From contig OX421966.1 of assembly GCA_949128115.1 (NCBI GenBank), positions 47,179,416 through 47,243,415 of the forward strand: a DNA stretch of 64,000 nucleotides. The letters are read 5' to 3'. Position 1 is the first letter of the stretch, and each line of letters starts with the position of its first letter. Below the pieces are notes generated by a model. It made no database searches. It was not told where the DNA came from and was given only the letters and a program-made list of their open reading frames with translations. The DNA comes from Anaspis maculata. Lineage: Eukaryota; Arthropoda; Insecta; Coleoptera; Scraptiidae. This document shows positions 12,401-22,828 of this stretch, one piece after another. Position numbers and translations under genes: made by a program.

Positions 12401-14641
12401 TAGGTACTGGCCACTTTTCGACACTCAAACGCGTATCGTACTACGATACGTAATACGAATTTTATACGAGACAAGTGCATTCTAATGGAACGATTTCAAG
12501 ATATTAGTGAAGCGGCGCAGGCAAATTCCAATCGCTATTTCCGAAAGAGGGCGAAGAAATCAATTTTGAACACCCAGTCTAACTAAACCAACCTCTGTCC
12601 AAAGTCGAAGTCACACCGCACACATGGGTCGAATCTGGACAATATTTAGCAAAAAAACTCGCAAAATAAAAGTGTTGAAGGGTGAGGTTTAGTTATAGGT
12701 AACATCGATTTTTTTTCAATCTTTTCCTAGAAAACTGAAAACAGTACGATACGTGAATTACAAAAAGCTATTCAAAATGACCCCCAATGAGATCGTATCA
12801 GTTTCTCCATATCCTTTCAACGCTCTAATGACGATATTCAGTTCTCGATTTTTTGTTCACAATAAAAAAAAACAACCTACAGCAACCTTTTTGGAAATTA
12901 ATAGCATCGCCCATACAATTTCCTTCAAGGAAGTCGCATGCCAAATTTGAGATTCTTACTCCCAAAATAGACGTAGGTACTTATAATCAATTTCACGGCT
13001 TTCTGTATTGAGCAAGCTATGAAAAGAATGGGTTGCGTTGGTACGAATGGCACGACTTGTTGGCAGCTAGCTGTCTTCGTGTACAATTTTCAATGTAACA
13101 TTTGTCACTTTCTCGGGAAGTCATGTACGCGAAAGTGAAAATTTTTGAGAATACGAGAGAGATTGCTACTTTTTCTGAAGTGATTTGCAGTGTGGACGAT
13201 AAGGACATTGTCTTCACAGGTTGGTGGGTCTTGGCCAAGGCTATTAGGTTTTTACCGGCCACTGAGAAAATTATGCCGAAAGTCCGTGATGCCGTGAAGA
13301 AATGGAATGTGAAAAGTAAAAAATCCACTGCCTAAGAGGAAATTTATTCTTTAGCTGGACAATGTGGATAGTAGGGCAGTAATTTATGGGGTTGAAACTG
13401 TACAGAGACGAGACAATTTGTGTTGTCTGCCAGCATGTGTCTTCATACGAGTCCCCTCTCGACGAAATTTTGGGGATACCTACCTCAATTTTATATCTTT
13501 TTGTAAATAAGTATTCAATATTCATGAATCGTCTTTTTGGACGGGAACCACTAGGACATGTTTCAGAACTAGACATTTTTGCATATTACACGATGTAAAT
13601 AAAACATTGACGTGATTTTGTGGTGTCGCATATAATATGCGAGGTTCAGTGCAACTGTTTTTTTTTTCAAGGATGTGCCCACTGACATCAGAGGCATTAC
13701 ATATATTGACAACCAATAAATTATTGTCAAGCATGCCGCGTTTGGCAGCCATCTTGTGGCGGGAAATGTTCGCGAATTCTGTCCAGTTATCTTTTGTTTA
13801 GGATGGAGTACTTATTTGTTGTTGTAAATTATGCTTGGAATTTGGAGGAGATTGTGATAGTTTAATAAGTGAATTTATACCATCCATCCATGATCCATGA
13901 TTTACCGCGATCCAGTCCAGAGCTTCAGAATTAGGTATATCATGAACCCGAGAAATATCCTTTGCCGTCAAACATTTTGGAAAAATAATAAATCGGCGCA
14001 TTATTAGCGTGTAATTCATAGCCGAGCAAGTTTGCGAGTGACAGAAAGGTTTAATAAATCCTATTGATTCACTCCACAAGACGTGGTGAATATTAATTTG
14101 ATGATGCCGATATATCAGAGCCCAGATACGGGAAATTTATTTAACGAACTGGAGTCTGCTTCATAACTTTTACGACAATACCCTCGACAATAACTATGTA
14201 TAATAGAGATTTTTTGCTGATCTGGATATTTTAATAGTGTACGGCTGTACGGATCGTCTCGGTCTCGGTTTCAATTAATCCCGACTAACGAGGTACCTAC
14301 CTATTACTGTATGATTCCTTGGGATGTACTAATTCGACCAAAAATTGAACTTGATTGGCATTTTAAAATAGAATCCGCTTGATTGGACGAGTTTAAAACA
14401 TGTACGATAGTAGGTAAACTACCCATCGAATTTTTGGCAAGTACCCACACCCCATTAAGTACCTACTTACAGCCGACGCACTTACCCCGATAAAAGGTCC
14501 TTCCGTGTTGCTAAAGGGAAACCGGATTTTGTTGACGAAAGTGAAGGAATCGTCGGAGTCGTCGATCCCCAGCACTTGACACCAGCAATTTTTCAAAATC
14601 ATCGCGAGAATCACCAACAAACGTTTCATTATTCCCTGCAT
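3325..14641 (-). CDS. DM4/12-domain secreted protein, four coding exons (gene span)
   Basis: The joined exons (14641-14486, 6293-6106, 6010-5903, 3475-3325) encode 200 aa. Residues 1-21 form a hydrophobic signal peptide. The conserved core follows: an SYNFEANYNLP block (residues about 73-83), then NGYPGKECMLRAICEAAL with its paired cysteines, GDLFHIILT, PSSS, and a C-terminal SCKKYEENCGMSFIDLIS block. This cysteine/aromatic pattern defines the arthropod DM4/12 (DUF1545) family, whose proteins are probably secreted; the biochemical role is unknown. Every junction is GT-AG and the phases are consistent. Intron 1 (8,192 bp) holds a complete antisense LINE; intron 3 (2,427 bp) holds foldback repeats. 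No frameshift or stop is seen, so the gene looks functional if the long introns are spliced. Methionine at residue 5 is an alternative start that still gives a signal peptide. Confidence 0.9.
3505..3601. repeat. Inverted repeat partner of 5499-5590
   Basis: The reverse complement of this segment matches 5499-5590 (CCCTTGATATAAAAATC, TGCTCAAAGAA, GCAGGTGGATAGTTTTC). The pair spans most of intron 3 and lies just upstream of the last exon's acceptor, so the intron could fold. Confidence 0.6.
3640..4135. repeat. Local direct and inverted repeats in DM4/12 intergenic/intronic DNA
   Basis: AATTCTCTTTCT with flanking AAATTTCAAA-type sequence occurs at about 3640-3760 and again at about 3895-4010. 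An inverted partial copy (AGAGAATTCAATTTCCTTCA) is at about 4085-4110. The stretch 4136-5150 holds nothing recognisable. Confidence 0.4.
5155..5330. repeat. Small foldback in DM4/12 intron 3
   Basis: GTATTCTTGAAAGTGTGCGA and AACTCCCTGGAAG on the left pair with CCAGGGAGTTTCTC and TTTTCAAGAATA on the right. A small hairpin (TTGCCTAA / TTAGGCAA) lies at 5228-5255. Confidence 0.55.
5903..6010 (-). CDS. DM4/12 gene, coding exon 3
   Basis: Only 95 bp downstream of exon 2, after the acceptor TTGTTCCAG. It encodes NGYPGKECMLRAICEAALYS and GDLFHIIL and ends in donor GTAAGG, phase 2. This is the most conserved part of the DM4/12 domain. Confidence 0.9.
6106..6293 (-). CDS. DM4/12 gene, coding exon 2
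   Basis: Acceptor TTTTCCAG precedes IFVAISTPLVEPLPNYNMFF; the exon continues through SYNFEANYNLP to KFFYEIFEAKME. The donor is GTTGGA, a weaker match to the insect consensus, phase 2. It joins exon 3 to make the AGA arginine codon. Confidence 0.9.
6294..7209. other. Intron 1 sequence, no gene seen
   Basis: Intron sequence between exon 2 and the LINE. It ends in a short (GTAAC)n run at about 7204-7229 that overlaps the LINE target duplication. Nothing else recognised. Confidence 0.5.
7482..8294 (+). CDS. LINE ORF1 protein
   Basis: 270 aa. A basic N-terminus (about 1-60) is followed by a long predicted coiled coil (about 63-135; heptads in LSKKLDHILIHLEVLKQDN and the Q/E-rich stretch after it). 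A C-terminal basic domain (about 140-265) ends VRVAYQKVQIGNVWLHWNE. This is the arrangement of L1-like ORF1 RNA-binding chaperones, which trimerise through the coiled coil; no CCHC knuckles are seen. The stop is 8292-8294. The ORF2 frame is already open at 8255, so the two frames overlap by 40 nt. A -1 slippery heptamer lies 9 nt before the stop codon. Confidence 0.8.
   Translation: MSSEPEYSDDTGSDQKYKDRKRPLEVSPTQIAGVSKKTRPARPAKSLHRAQQKDKIEKSGSNITMEELSKKLDHILIHLEVLKQDNVQFKEKFDSIQNQLRERDLKWEEDKQHMVDRLTQLERRMEQQERRENRNKLTIKSDRPIRNPDNDLKLAVANFLNKELNVMPQLKSAFKLNHEENIYIVEASDWDSKQLIMKSKSTLGSKEIYIENTQTHKERLIQYEIRKFARQERQKGTRNVRVAYQKVQIGNVWLHWNETTMQLEPKNREN
8276..8282 (+). promoter_or_regulatory. Candidate -1 ribosomal frameshift site (A-AAA-AAC)
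   Basis: In the ORF1 frame the codons read CCA-AAA-AAC, so the heptamer A AAA AAC has exactly the X-XXY-YYZ phase of classical -1 slippery sites. A -1 shift moves the ribosome into the ORF2 frame, which is open from 8255 onward. No obvious pseudoknot is visible by eye in the purine-rich sequence downstream. Confidence 0.6.
8411..11728 (+). CDS. LINE ORF2: APE endonuclease-reverse transcriptase
   Basis: 1,105 aa from the first ATG, but the frame is open from 8255 and the canonical endonuclease start (KLLVWNCRGFKK, about 8366-8401) lies before that ATG, so the real protein starts upstream. Endonuclease motifs: CLTETFL, LGDFNARIG, and a C-terminal SDHLP. RT core at about residues 480-745: AAGQDGLS, NYRSIAL, DFKRAFDSVNH, GVLQGDPLSP, and the catalytic YADD at residues 709-712. 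A C-terminal CTIC-x9-H-x5-C zinc-ribbon-like motif follows. Nicking of the target and target-primed reverse transcription are the family's known reactions. No inactivating change is visible. With no usable AUG upstream of the endonuclease core, expression probably needs frameshifting or reinitiation from ORF1. Confidence 0.9.
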   Translation: MDTSEVTNICKFSIICLTETFLTSITPKLPSFFDKYYCFHSGAIKDKALGRASGGIMILIFKELCKSENIHLIAQDVNWLILRITIREATIIVGSFYLSPSLNDKQSVELVQDIVTDTYQMYPNDKFFVLGDFNARIGELNSFLLDEGEEEMFLDNFTRKRESLDKKTNPRGNKLVGAMEDMGFTVLNGRTISDQRGEFTCLGRAGGSVIDLVWANVNALNMINDFYIDGFTHDSDHLPCCLRLDFDNNVLTKNESTLPSITRDIYKWETDKSVAYNNVSGQSYRVHNFSNENLEENACNLIEAVKEVSSFLNLRKSKRVGGLAKELKQSKPWFDKECLRCKKEVIRTFKKLKKNNFESKVFAEYNKTKKEYRNVVKQKKSQYHADITNGLNFVNTPRIFWETFSKLNNFKNDRRNSQIALSTWADFYRSFYHIGDYNNIIVLPQSNSIICTQHPLLDKEITILELNNSLMYLKSNKAAGQDGLSIEFYRNLSNDWIRYVLKLFNQVMASEETPLSWSNVKMFHLHKKGDASKPENYRSIALINHIAKLFTNILKDRLILMVESENHLPENQAGFRKNRSCSDNIFVLSTIINNHIRLPKRKVFALFVDFKRAFDSVNHSVLWEKLHECGISTKIIRIIQSIYKNAQITLQDRLGNTDSIGITRGVLQGDPLSPLLFSLLLNEIEPFFQERGSTGIALDGLTNILTLLYADDLVMLADSPQQLKNILKTLEEFCKSLDLEVNTDKTKIVVFRKSNVYRSQEKFFYRSARIEVVNEYTYLGVKFFYNGLFRNTFEDRAQKSRISSSCISNLVNSKAINNIGTIFKLYYTVVVPTFTYAGAIWALRYVDEMERIQNNFIKNVFYLQRSTPGYILRAEFKLPKLSSLLIRYALNFLKRTLILDDQRYPAIALKRLIDLDNTNGNVMKLNWFSQLKSVLYTNYNISFNIREINLDTIETIMETIDNQNRMCDWNRLLLSTFVPDFKHYIVGDPFKFGEDFYLFHSIPLALKKCMIQLRTCNSSYLKLYINGMNYKIQLSEKCTICNLQQDESIKHILFFCPMYQGLRHRLLRENSDCETIFQKLTAANCGIIYNFLREAVRLRSFIVDE
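11954..12960. other. DM4/12 intron 1 sequence, no gene seen
   Basis: AT-rich intron sequence. A short near-palindrome (CGTATCGTACTACGATACG) is at about 12430-12450. No exon or transposon protein recognised. Confidence 0.5.
12975..13600 (+). repeat. Dispersed repeat family Z with ORF-like remnant
   Basis: It begins TAATCAATTTCACGGCTTTC and is shared with both arms of the 37963-38911 foldback and a stub at about 39025-39083. A 77-codon reading frame at 13102-13335 (ending KVRDAVKKWNVKSKKS) is partly conserved in the other copies, which suggests it once coded for protein. I do not recognise the family. Two further small frames follow without a match. Confidence 0.5.
13601..14392. other. DM4/12 intron 1, proximal part; no gene seen
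   Basis: AT-rich intron sequence between the family Z repeat and exon 1. Nothing recognisable. Confidence 0.4.
14486..14641 (-). CDS. DM4/12 gene, coding exon 1 (signal peptide)
   Basis: This exon encodes 52 residues: hydrophobic signal sequence (KRLLVILAMIL), then an acidic patch and RFPFSNTEGPFIG. It ends in GGG followed by the donor GTAAGT, phase 0. A second methionine starts at 14629. Confidence 0.85.
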
Positions 14642-15837
14642 TCACTTTGCTCTTTGCAAGCGCAGTAACTGACAATAACTGAGAAATCCAGTTTGGCCCT
14701 AATTAAATTTTACTGTTAAGTAACTAGTTCTCTGCATGTTTGAGAACATTTGCCGGGGTTAAGTGAAAACGTACACAGTTTGATTTAACATAACAAAGAA
14801 CGATGATGAATAATAATTGAGTAATTTCTTAGCATAGGTACCTACACTTTTTGTAAAATATTGCGGGGGTTTTAGGAATAAATTATATAAAAGGCAATAG
14901 AGGTTTCACTGGTTATTTCAATTAGGTAATTAAATCTGGGAGATTTACTGGCGTGGCGCGGTTTTATAGACGTCGGATTGTTTGTGTATTCAGTAGTTCA
15001 CACTGAAGCTCCAAAATCATTTCTCACTTTGATTAAGACTTACTTTGTGTTAATTTTGCTTTGAAGCCTTTGTGTCAGCTTTTTCCAGTTGTTTTTATTT
15101 GTTGTTATAAATAGTGGTTAATATAATGTAAATATAGTAAGTATATAAGTATAAGTAGAGGATCCTACACCCACCTATGTACGACGAGTGAACACAAACT
15201 CTTTGTCTTATATTAGTATTTTCTTCTTCCAATTAGCTACCTAAGTAGGGACATAAAGTAGGTAGGGATCAATGTATCTCGGGATTATAATATTGTTGTT
15301 TTGAAACAATAATAAATGCACTAACCTTTATATTTTCACCAACTGGTACGTCCTATCCTATCCAGGGGAAAGATTAACATTGGTTTCTGAAAATAAGCAC
15401 TCGTAAGCACTCTACTTTCTTCGTTAAAATGAAATAGGTAGGTAGTAGTACCTAGATACATATTCATTGAAATGTATAGATAAGCTGATTGGATATAGTC
15501 AACTGAGAACTCGAAATAAATTTTTTATGAGGGCCTAGAGGAGGGGAAAAGAGAAGGATGAGTATCTCTAGTTTTAAATTTAGTAAAATGCAATAAAATC
15601 AGAAAATGTTGGCATGGCCACCTGGAGCTTTGCAATTAAATAACGATTCGCGTCTACCTAGTTGGCGAAAATAACAACCAATTTTTCACATTAAATTTTT
15701 ACGGTTCCATCCGGATTTATGGAAATTTTCTCTGAAATTTCCTGCGTTTCCAATTTTATTTCATATTGAAACCATAAGCTTGTTTATCTACGTCCACTTC
15801 TGGAAGTTGCACTTTTATCGTTAATTTATCGTATGTA
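14642..15837. other. 5' flank of the DM4/12 gene
   Basis: Probable promoter and 5' UTR region of the minus-strand DM4/12 gene; no core promoter can be fixed by eye. TAGGTA/TACCTA-rich patches occur at about 15120-15470. No other gene is seen. Confidence 0.4.
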
Positions 15838-16082
15838 ATACCACAAGAGCTATGAGTTTTATCGATAAAATTTTCGAACTATCTCGAAAGCTTTGTTTTC
15901 AAGAAATTCACCGAGTGTGAAATGGTCACTTTATTATCTGAAAAAACCCGACAGCGTAGCTGGAGGGTTTTTGTCTTTTATAATAAAGTGACCATTTGCA
16001 CGAGTTGAATTGCTTCATGGAAACAAAGCTTGAGAAACAGTTCGAAAATTTTGATAAAACTCGTATTAGCTCGAGTGGTATT
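15838..16082 (+). repeat. Foldback element with GA/GTA hairpin, copy 1
   Basis: The arms run from AATACCACAAGAGCT to AGCTCGAGTGGTATT. Apex (15947-15967): CCC-GA-CAGC-GTA-GCTG-GA-GGG. The same CGAG word appears in the same strand sense in both arms, making facing GA mismatches. A copy in the same orientation is at 24444-24690. About 80 bp of shared sequence extends beyond the right arm in both copies. Confidence 0.75.
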
Positions 16083-16160
16083 TGCGGAGAATATTCCACA
16101 AAACGTGGAATCGTGGAAATCAAAATATAAAAACGTTTCGATCCCAAATCCACCCCATAT

Positions 16161-16377
16161 CCAAAAATGGAATTGTTTATTGGCGTTGTGACACCGTCAT
16201 GCGGTCATGCTAATTCAATCAAGTTGCTTTGGAAATCAAGTGCACTTACAATCTAACAAACAGCTGATATTTCAATTATTATTGTGCTTCTCAACGTAAA
16301 AACGTCTTCCAAAGCTTTGTCTTTCAAAAAACTAAGCCACATTGGCCGCAAAATATAACCATAACCTCAGGGCCGGA
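16161..16377 (+). repeat. Left part of dispersed repeat interrupted by a hAT element
   Basis: Matches 26038-26240 (TGGCGTTGTGACAC, GTCATGCGGTCATGCTAAT). The uninterrupted copy reads straight through at 26240 (ATAACCATAACCTTACAG); here it breaks at 16378 and resumes at 23938. Confidence 0.8.
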
Positions 16378-16551
16378 CCGAAACCGATTTGCTTGGGGGG
16401 GTGTGAAAGATCACAAAATGCCGACTATTATTGTGAGACTGTGGGATTGTGGGACAGGAAATTATTGGACGGTTCTTTATTGACGGGAATTTGAATAGGA
16501 ATAGCTATTTAGAGCTTTTACAAAATTTCATTGTTCCGGCCATCAGTATCC

Positions 16552-16790
16552 TGGCCTCCCAGGTCACCTGACCTGTTCCAATTGGACTTTTTCTTGTGGG
16601 GATACTTGAAAGAGCGAGTATACAAGGTGTAGTCCCAAAACTTACAGCGACTGAACGATCTTATTTCGGAGGGTGCGGAAGAATACCTCCAGATTTTTTT
16701 CCACGTTCTGTGAGGGGCTTTCGCTTTTAAGAACGCCTTCGTCGCGATGTTGGAGGCAGACAATTTGAACATATGAGATAAATTTCCTAG
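16552..16790 (+). pseudogene. mariner-type transposase C-terminal remnant
   Basis: The frame from 16552 reads WPPRSP then DLFQLDFFLWGYLKERVYK. This is the conserved region around the third catalytic Asp of mariner-like DDE transposases (SPDL..LDFFLWGYLK). A TAG stop follows directly after YKV; the same frame then continues as QRLNDLISEGAEEYLQ. Only the C-terminal third is present, so it is dead. Confidence 0.75.
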
Positions 16791-17765
16791 TTTGCATTAC
16801 ACAGGTGTCTCAAAAGTATCGCATTCCGAGTCCAGAGCGACATATGGAATTCACTCAAGAACACGAAAAAAATATTTAAAAAAATTAGTGACGATTATTC
16901 TTGAAGATATGGGGGATGGGACTTGAAGGGTGGGTCTTGAAGGGTGGGACTTCGATCTCTATTTTCGTAAGTCAAAGTGATTCCAGAGAACTGTTCATGA
17001 TAGTCTTATCAGTAAAAATTATCAACCACTGGATGTGCCCTGAAATTTTGATATACAGGGTGATTTATAATTGCCGATTGCAATTATAAATTATTATTGT
17101 TACTTTTGACTGTTTCTGTCGACCCTCTGTTGACTGTCCAAATCGCGAAGGAAACTCGATCAGTGATTCTCGTAACATAGGTTACGTGTATTTTCAGGTG
17201 AGCAAGAGCATCGGTTCTCCTGTGAAAACATGCAGTCTTAATTTGGGTTTTCCGTTGTTTAATTGTTGCCCCAAATAAGCGAGACTGATCTCAAAATGTT
17301 CGTAATGAGTGATTTCTTTAACGACAAGTTGATTCTTCTTGAAAATTTTCCCCAAATCGGGTTTCGGCCTTATTTCATGCTTAGGTCACATTTGATGCAA
17401 CCCCCCTTTTTGGAATGGTGTGTTAATTCAATTATGTAATTCGATTCCTCTTACCTGAGGTCTTCGCTTCAACATAAGATCCAAATTTTGGAAATCGGTC
17501 AACAAATAAAAAAGTTACCACTACAAAAACAAAAAGTTGTCTCTTTCACATCACCCTGTAACCAAAGAAGATAGGCGGAAATTTCAAAAACAGTTTCGAG
17601 CCATGGATGTGCACTTCCAAAAAATGTACTCGGAAAGACTCAGCGATTTTTTTTGCAAAAGTGGGACGTGCTTTAAAATGAAACATTTCAACACTGTTTT
17701 TGTTGTCGCCCTGTATATTATGCATTATGTAATCAATTGTTTGGTCTATCAGGGCACCTTATAGT

Positions 17766-19630
17766 TAGTGTTTCACCAAATCAAGACTGTTTCAAGATCT
17801 TGTCTTGATCTTGTCTTGAAATCAAGAAAAAATCGAGACAAGAAAGGAGGTCCGAAAATCAAGACAAGACAAGAGTTGTTGTGTCAAGAATCAAGACTTC
17901 TTGAAAATGTGTCAAGAGTTCTTGATATTTCTTGATGAAAGCAAATCGCAGAAATTTCCAACATGAAGCATTCATTTATTGAGAATACAGTTATAGCGAG
18001 AGTACTTACGTCGTTGAAGATAATTATTTTATTTCTATGAAATTATTGAATCAGATTATTTATCTTTGATAGTGATTTTTATTTTTTCCGATTGTGACGG
18101 CTGTGATCAACCGGCATCAACTAATTTTGGGCCAGACTCCCACCTAAATACTGAATTACATCAAAATCGGTCTAGTTTTTCCGAGGATGTAAGATGAATC
18201 ACGAGTTTATCGATAAATCTACAATATAATATTCTCCGTTTATTTTCAGAAAAATAATATCTGAAGACGAAATGTCGTTTCAGGCTGATCTAAAGAAGTA
18301 TTTATATAAATATATAATATCATAATAATATAATATACAGGGTGATTCAAAAATGGCGCATTTTCTCCCGTGTACGTTGTGGGAGACGTTGAGGGAGCAC
18401 GGAAAAAATAGTAAAAAAAATTGGCTCATTTATCCTTCGAGTTATGAAGAGGTGAAGTTGAGAATTTGACTTCTTTAGTTTGCATGATTTTAAAGCAAAG
18501 CATTGTTACTTGCGAAGAGTCACATTTCGTTAGCAGTTCCCGATTGAAAATTTCTCTTGCAATTGAGATTTGAGTCGTATTTTCAAATTTCAAAATTCGT
18601 CTTTCACCTCAAAAGTGCCGTGTAAATACATTTGGCAAGTATGTTTGGTATGGTCTGGCAAGTTTTACGGAGTTTCCAGGGTAACAATACAATAATGCTA
18701 TTGTGATGTACCTCTTTGTTCTAAAGGTGCCAGGTAGGTACTAATGCGATGCTGCCAGATTGGACAGATTTGTTTTTGTTAATAACTTGCAAATCGAAGC
18801 CGATTAATTTTTTTTATTATTTTTCCCATGCTCCGTTAACGTCCACTGTAACGTACCCGAAAGGAAATGCGCCATTTTTGAATCACCCTGTATATAAATA
18901 TTTTGAACACTTTTCCAAAGTATTTTCTGATTACGATGTCACAGATACATATCAAATCATACATGAATTTTCATTCCATTCTGGTAACCCGCCGCGGTCG
19001 AAATTTTGACATTATTTCATAGAAATGGGAATATCATCCACAACTATTTTTTCAGTTGCGGAAGTCCTGATTGTCTGATGTCAACAATATTCTGAACAAA
19101 CGTTTCAATTCTCAGATACTTCTCATCATGTTTCAAGTTTCATCAAAATCGGTGGAACTTTTCCAAAGATATAAAGAACTCATGTTTCCATTTAATTATG
19201 TTGTGGTAGACCTGATTGATGTTTTAGTGCCAAAAGCTTAATTTTACATTTGGCTACTATAGGACGTATGTCCACAAAGTTGTATTGTTCTTTGGATTGA
19301 TCTTTGGACCATGAAAAAAAACAAGGATTTTCACCAGTTTTTTGCTAAAAATGTGTTTTTTATTAGGTTGCATGCCTGATTTTAATCAGCGCTCCACATG
19401 TTCCGTCAACATGAGGTAACTGCAGTCGGTGAACTAATTTAAAACGAAATTAACCGGTTTGATCCGGAGCCCATCAAGATCAAGAAATGTCAAGATTTCT
19501 TGACATCAAGACAAGAAGGCAACCATCAAGAAATCGTCAAGTCAAGAATACGATCTATTCTTGTCTTGAATTTCAAGACAAGACAAGAAGTGACCATCGA
19601 GACAAGATTTCTTGTCTTGATGAAACACTA
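17766..19630. mobile_element. hAT-type element with TTCTTGTCTTGA subterminal repeats
   Basis: A perfect 8-bp duplication, CTTATAGT, lies at 17758-17765 and 19631-19638. Termini are TAGTGTTTCA and its complement. Both subterminal regions (17780-17945 and 19470-19625) carry many copies of CAAGACAAGA / TCTTGTCTTG, which looks like transposase-binding repeats. No transposase is seen. A smaller MITE is nested at 18340-18890. Confidence 0.85.
18340..18890. mobile_element. mariner-like MITE nested in the hAT element
   Basis: 551 bp with 26-bp inverted termini starting CAGGGTGATTCAAAAATGGC, flanked by TA on both sides. CAGGGTG termini at TA sites suit Tc1/mariner-derived MITEs. Non-coding. Confidence 0.85.
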
Positions 19631-21419
19631 CTTATAGTGAAAAGAATAAGCTATCGAAAAACACTGCACTTTTGAGAATCGGTCGATTTGTTTCCAAGAT
19701 ATTTGTATTTGAAATCGGGCGAAATTTTCGAGTGGACCACTTCAATTGTTGAGCAGTTTAATTTAGTTGCAGAATTTATCTAAGTAATGATAGGAACGAA
19801 ATAATTATGTTATCATATACAAACGTAGAAAAACACGTGGTTTTTATTGCCCTGAACAAAAATAAAAAATTCAAAAAATGTCAAAAAAATGTGTGATCCA
19901 TCAAAAAATTATACTAACAGCATAAAAATTATGCCACGAACTCACGAACTGAACCGCAGTGGTCAAAATCGTTATACCTGCCCCTTAAAAACATTTTCTG
20001 GAAAAGTGCTAGAGGAAGAAATAGAAATATAGAGGTGATTCCACTTCACTGGGACACGCTGTATATATGTATGGTGTTTTAGTGTTGACGCAAAACTCCA
20101 AAAAAAAACCTTCGAACTTCCAACACTGATGACAATTTGCTGATAGTGCTATGGATTATGGATTGGCTGATAGTCAGTAGCTGATAGTGATAGACGACAA
20201 CGATTTACGAAAACAAGTATCTTGAAAACCTGCTTAGTTAGCACAATGAACAATGACTACCTACCTATGTTTCCGCAAATCAGACTTTCTGGCTTCATGT
20301 TAGTAGTTCTACCACAATTATAACAACACAGTTAACACAAACTTATTTGGTACCAACCAAGGAGGTTAGAATATAAGGAGGGAACGTAACCCAGCTTGTA
20401 GGCGAGGAAATTTGATGCGGAACGGGGTGAGGGGAAATCATGTATTTGAGTATGCAACCCGTAAGTTATGAACCACCCGAAGGCACACGAATCACAGAAG
20501 TCTATCCCACAGAATTATACAGCAAAATGACAGCATATCATTCGTTTTTGTGGTTAAATTTTTTCATTTGTCAATTTCGCTCTTCAATGTGGCATTTTCA
20601 ATCGCTTTTGAAGTTTTTGAATGTGAAAACCACAGCGATCGCCGTTCAGAGACAGTTTTTCCAAGCAGAAGACAATCCAAACTATAAAATACTGTTGCAC
20701 AAGTAAGTGAACCTAGAACAATAAATTTTGAAGTTACGAATATGCCCAATTCAAGATTTGCAGCTCCAAATGATTTGATTGTATCCTCTACGACGTGTGC
20801 CCTTGTCCAGTGCCGAATTAAAAAGGACATAACCGCCTTGCAAACTCATGGAAGACCAAAGAAATGAAAAGCTCGAGCAAGCCAAAGTATGCCTCCTGCA
20901 CTGCCCAGTGCACAGCTGCTGTGTACCTACCTATTTAACCCAGTACAGTTACCAATATTGTGCGTACGGACCTACGTGTGTGTTGTACTAGTGTGCACCT
21001 ACACTGGATAATTCATAATATTAAAATGGAAGCAAGTCAAATAGGTAATTGAGAGTCAAAAATGCCACAAAATTTTGATAATATTGGTTTTATCTTTCCA
21101 AATTCAAGGATGCCTATTTTTGGATTTCACATGCACGATCGAAGAGAAGATACTGCCTTTTACTCAAGAAGAAAGTGAACAAAGAAAAAAGTCACTTGAA
21201 GTATGGGCGCCTTGACCCAGTCCACCTTCAAGTTCTTTTGTGCATAAGTGATGATTTGATGAAATGGATATGATGTGAGGCTTAGCTTTAGGAGGCCTAG
21301 ATCTTAGTTTAGAAGAGCACCATGATGAAAGGCATTGAAAAACCACAGAATAATGATGAATCCGAAGAACGATACTGCTTGGCCTAAGAATTATTATTGA
21401 AACTTGAGTAAATCTCTTG

Positions 21420-22140
21420 AAAATTTACAATTGAAAATAACTTTTCCATATTCAAGATCTCTGAACCTCACCAGAACGTTCCATAATCAATAAGGAAGGA
21501 TCGAGCTCTACTAGTGGTCTCTGAAGAAGTAATGGAAAGATGAAGTGAATATTTCCAAGAGTTACTGAGTGCACAATCAAGATAGACTGATGAAGACGAC
21601 ACTAACAAAGAAAATACGATCTAAGACAGAAATGAAGGGACGCTAACAGAAGGCCTGAAAGAACAAAAGCATTCCTGAAACTGAAAAACGGCAAAGCTCC
21701 TGGACATGATGAATTTACATCAGAGATAATAGCTTTGGGAGAAGAGGGTAAAAGATTGCTGCTCGAAATCTACAATATAAAGCATAGGAAAGAAAAGGGG
21801 GTTCTTAACGAGTGTGCAAACCATAGATGCATCACCTTGCTGAACATGCCAATGAAAATATACAACTACTGGAAAAGAAACTGAAAAAGACAATAGAGCC
21901 AACGTTGCTAAACACTCAAAGTGGACTTCGAAAAAAAGGTAGTGTACGTGCAAAGCCCCATCTTCACAGTTGATCAAATAATTCAAAGCAACGAGGAGTG
22001 AAAAAGAAACTAACTAGAGTGCTATAAAAAGTCTGTACAAGAATACCACCAGTAATATGTACTACTAAGACACTAATAAATAAAAAAGAAGTAACAAAGA
22101 AGACCAAGCTGAAAGTATAAAACGATTTTCAGATCAGTAC
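21420..22140 (+). pseudogene. Degenerate LINE reverse transcriptase (RTE-like)
   Basis: One open stretch (about 21669-21885) reads FLKLKNGKAPGHDEFTSEII and then NHRCITLLNMPMKIY. These are RT fingers/palm motifs (LKNGKAPG.D and NYRGITLL) of RTE-like LINEs. Flanking weak matches in other frames (NKEG... before, a GFRK..S-like block near 21925-21950 after) show decay by frameshifts and stops. Confidence 0.7.
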
Positions 22141-22828
22141 TGACTGATGACTCACAGGTGAGACATGGAGGTCTTACCTAAGAGAATGAAGAGCGTGAAG
22201 CAACGGGGATGAAGTATGCACTTGCGGAGTAACAAAAATACTGAGGAGACACAATTCGTAACCCCGAGTAAGAAAAGAGCTAAGATGAGGCCTGCAAGAA
22301 AATTTGTAGATAAGAGACAACTGAGTTGCTGAGAACGCCTAGAGAGCATGAACGAGGATAGACCAGTAGAACGATAAGCGAGAATGACAGGAATAAAAAA
22401 CCAGGGAAGACAAAAGGAAGCATGGGACGCAACGCAATAGTAACAGAAAATTGACTAAGCTGGAATAAAGGCAGAACGCTCGCTGAAGACAAGAGACGAT
22501 GAGAAGTTCATACATCAAGAAAAATTTGATAATGTCGAGAAAGAACTGAGTTTTATTGTTGATATTTTATGAGAATGTTACATTTTTATTTGTATTATTC
22601 ACACTACGCCGCAAAATAAAAGGATGTTGATAAATATAAAACAAAATTCGACTGCCACATCTTGTCATCGTCAGTGTTGCACCTCTTCTGCTTTCTTTCA
22701 ATCTTTGTCATCCATTCTAGCCCCTTTTCGTCCTCTCCCAATAATTGCCTCAGAGTCCTGCCCTTCTTCAGCAATTCCTGACATGACCTCAAGTGCTCCA
22801 TCGTCTCACTCCCTTCCACAACACGATA

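Noticed and set aside
15838..16082. Hammerhead-type ribozyme in the foldback (CTGA near the apex)
   Set aside because: The full CTGANGA...GAAA core and the third helix are absent; the structure is a two-stranded hairpin with internal loops.
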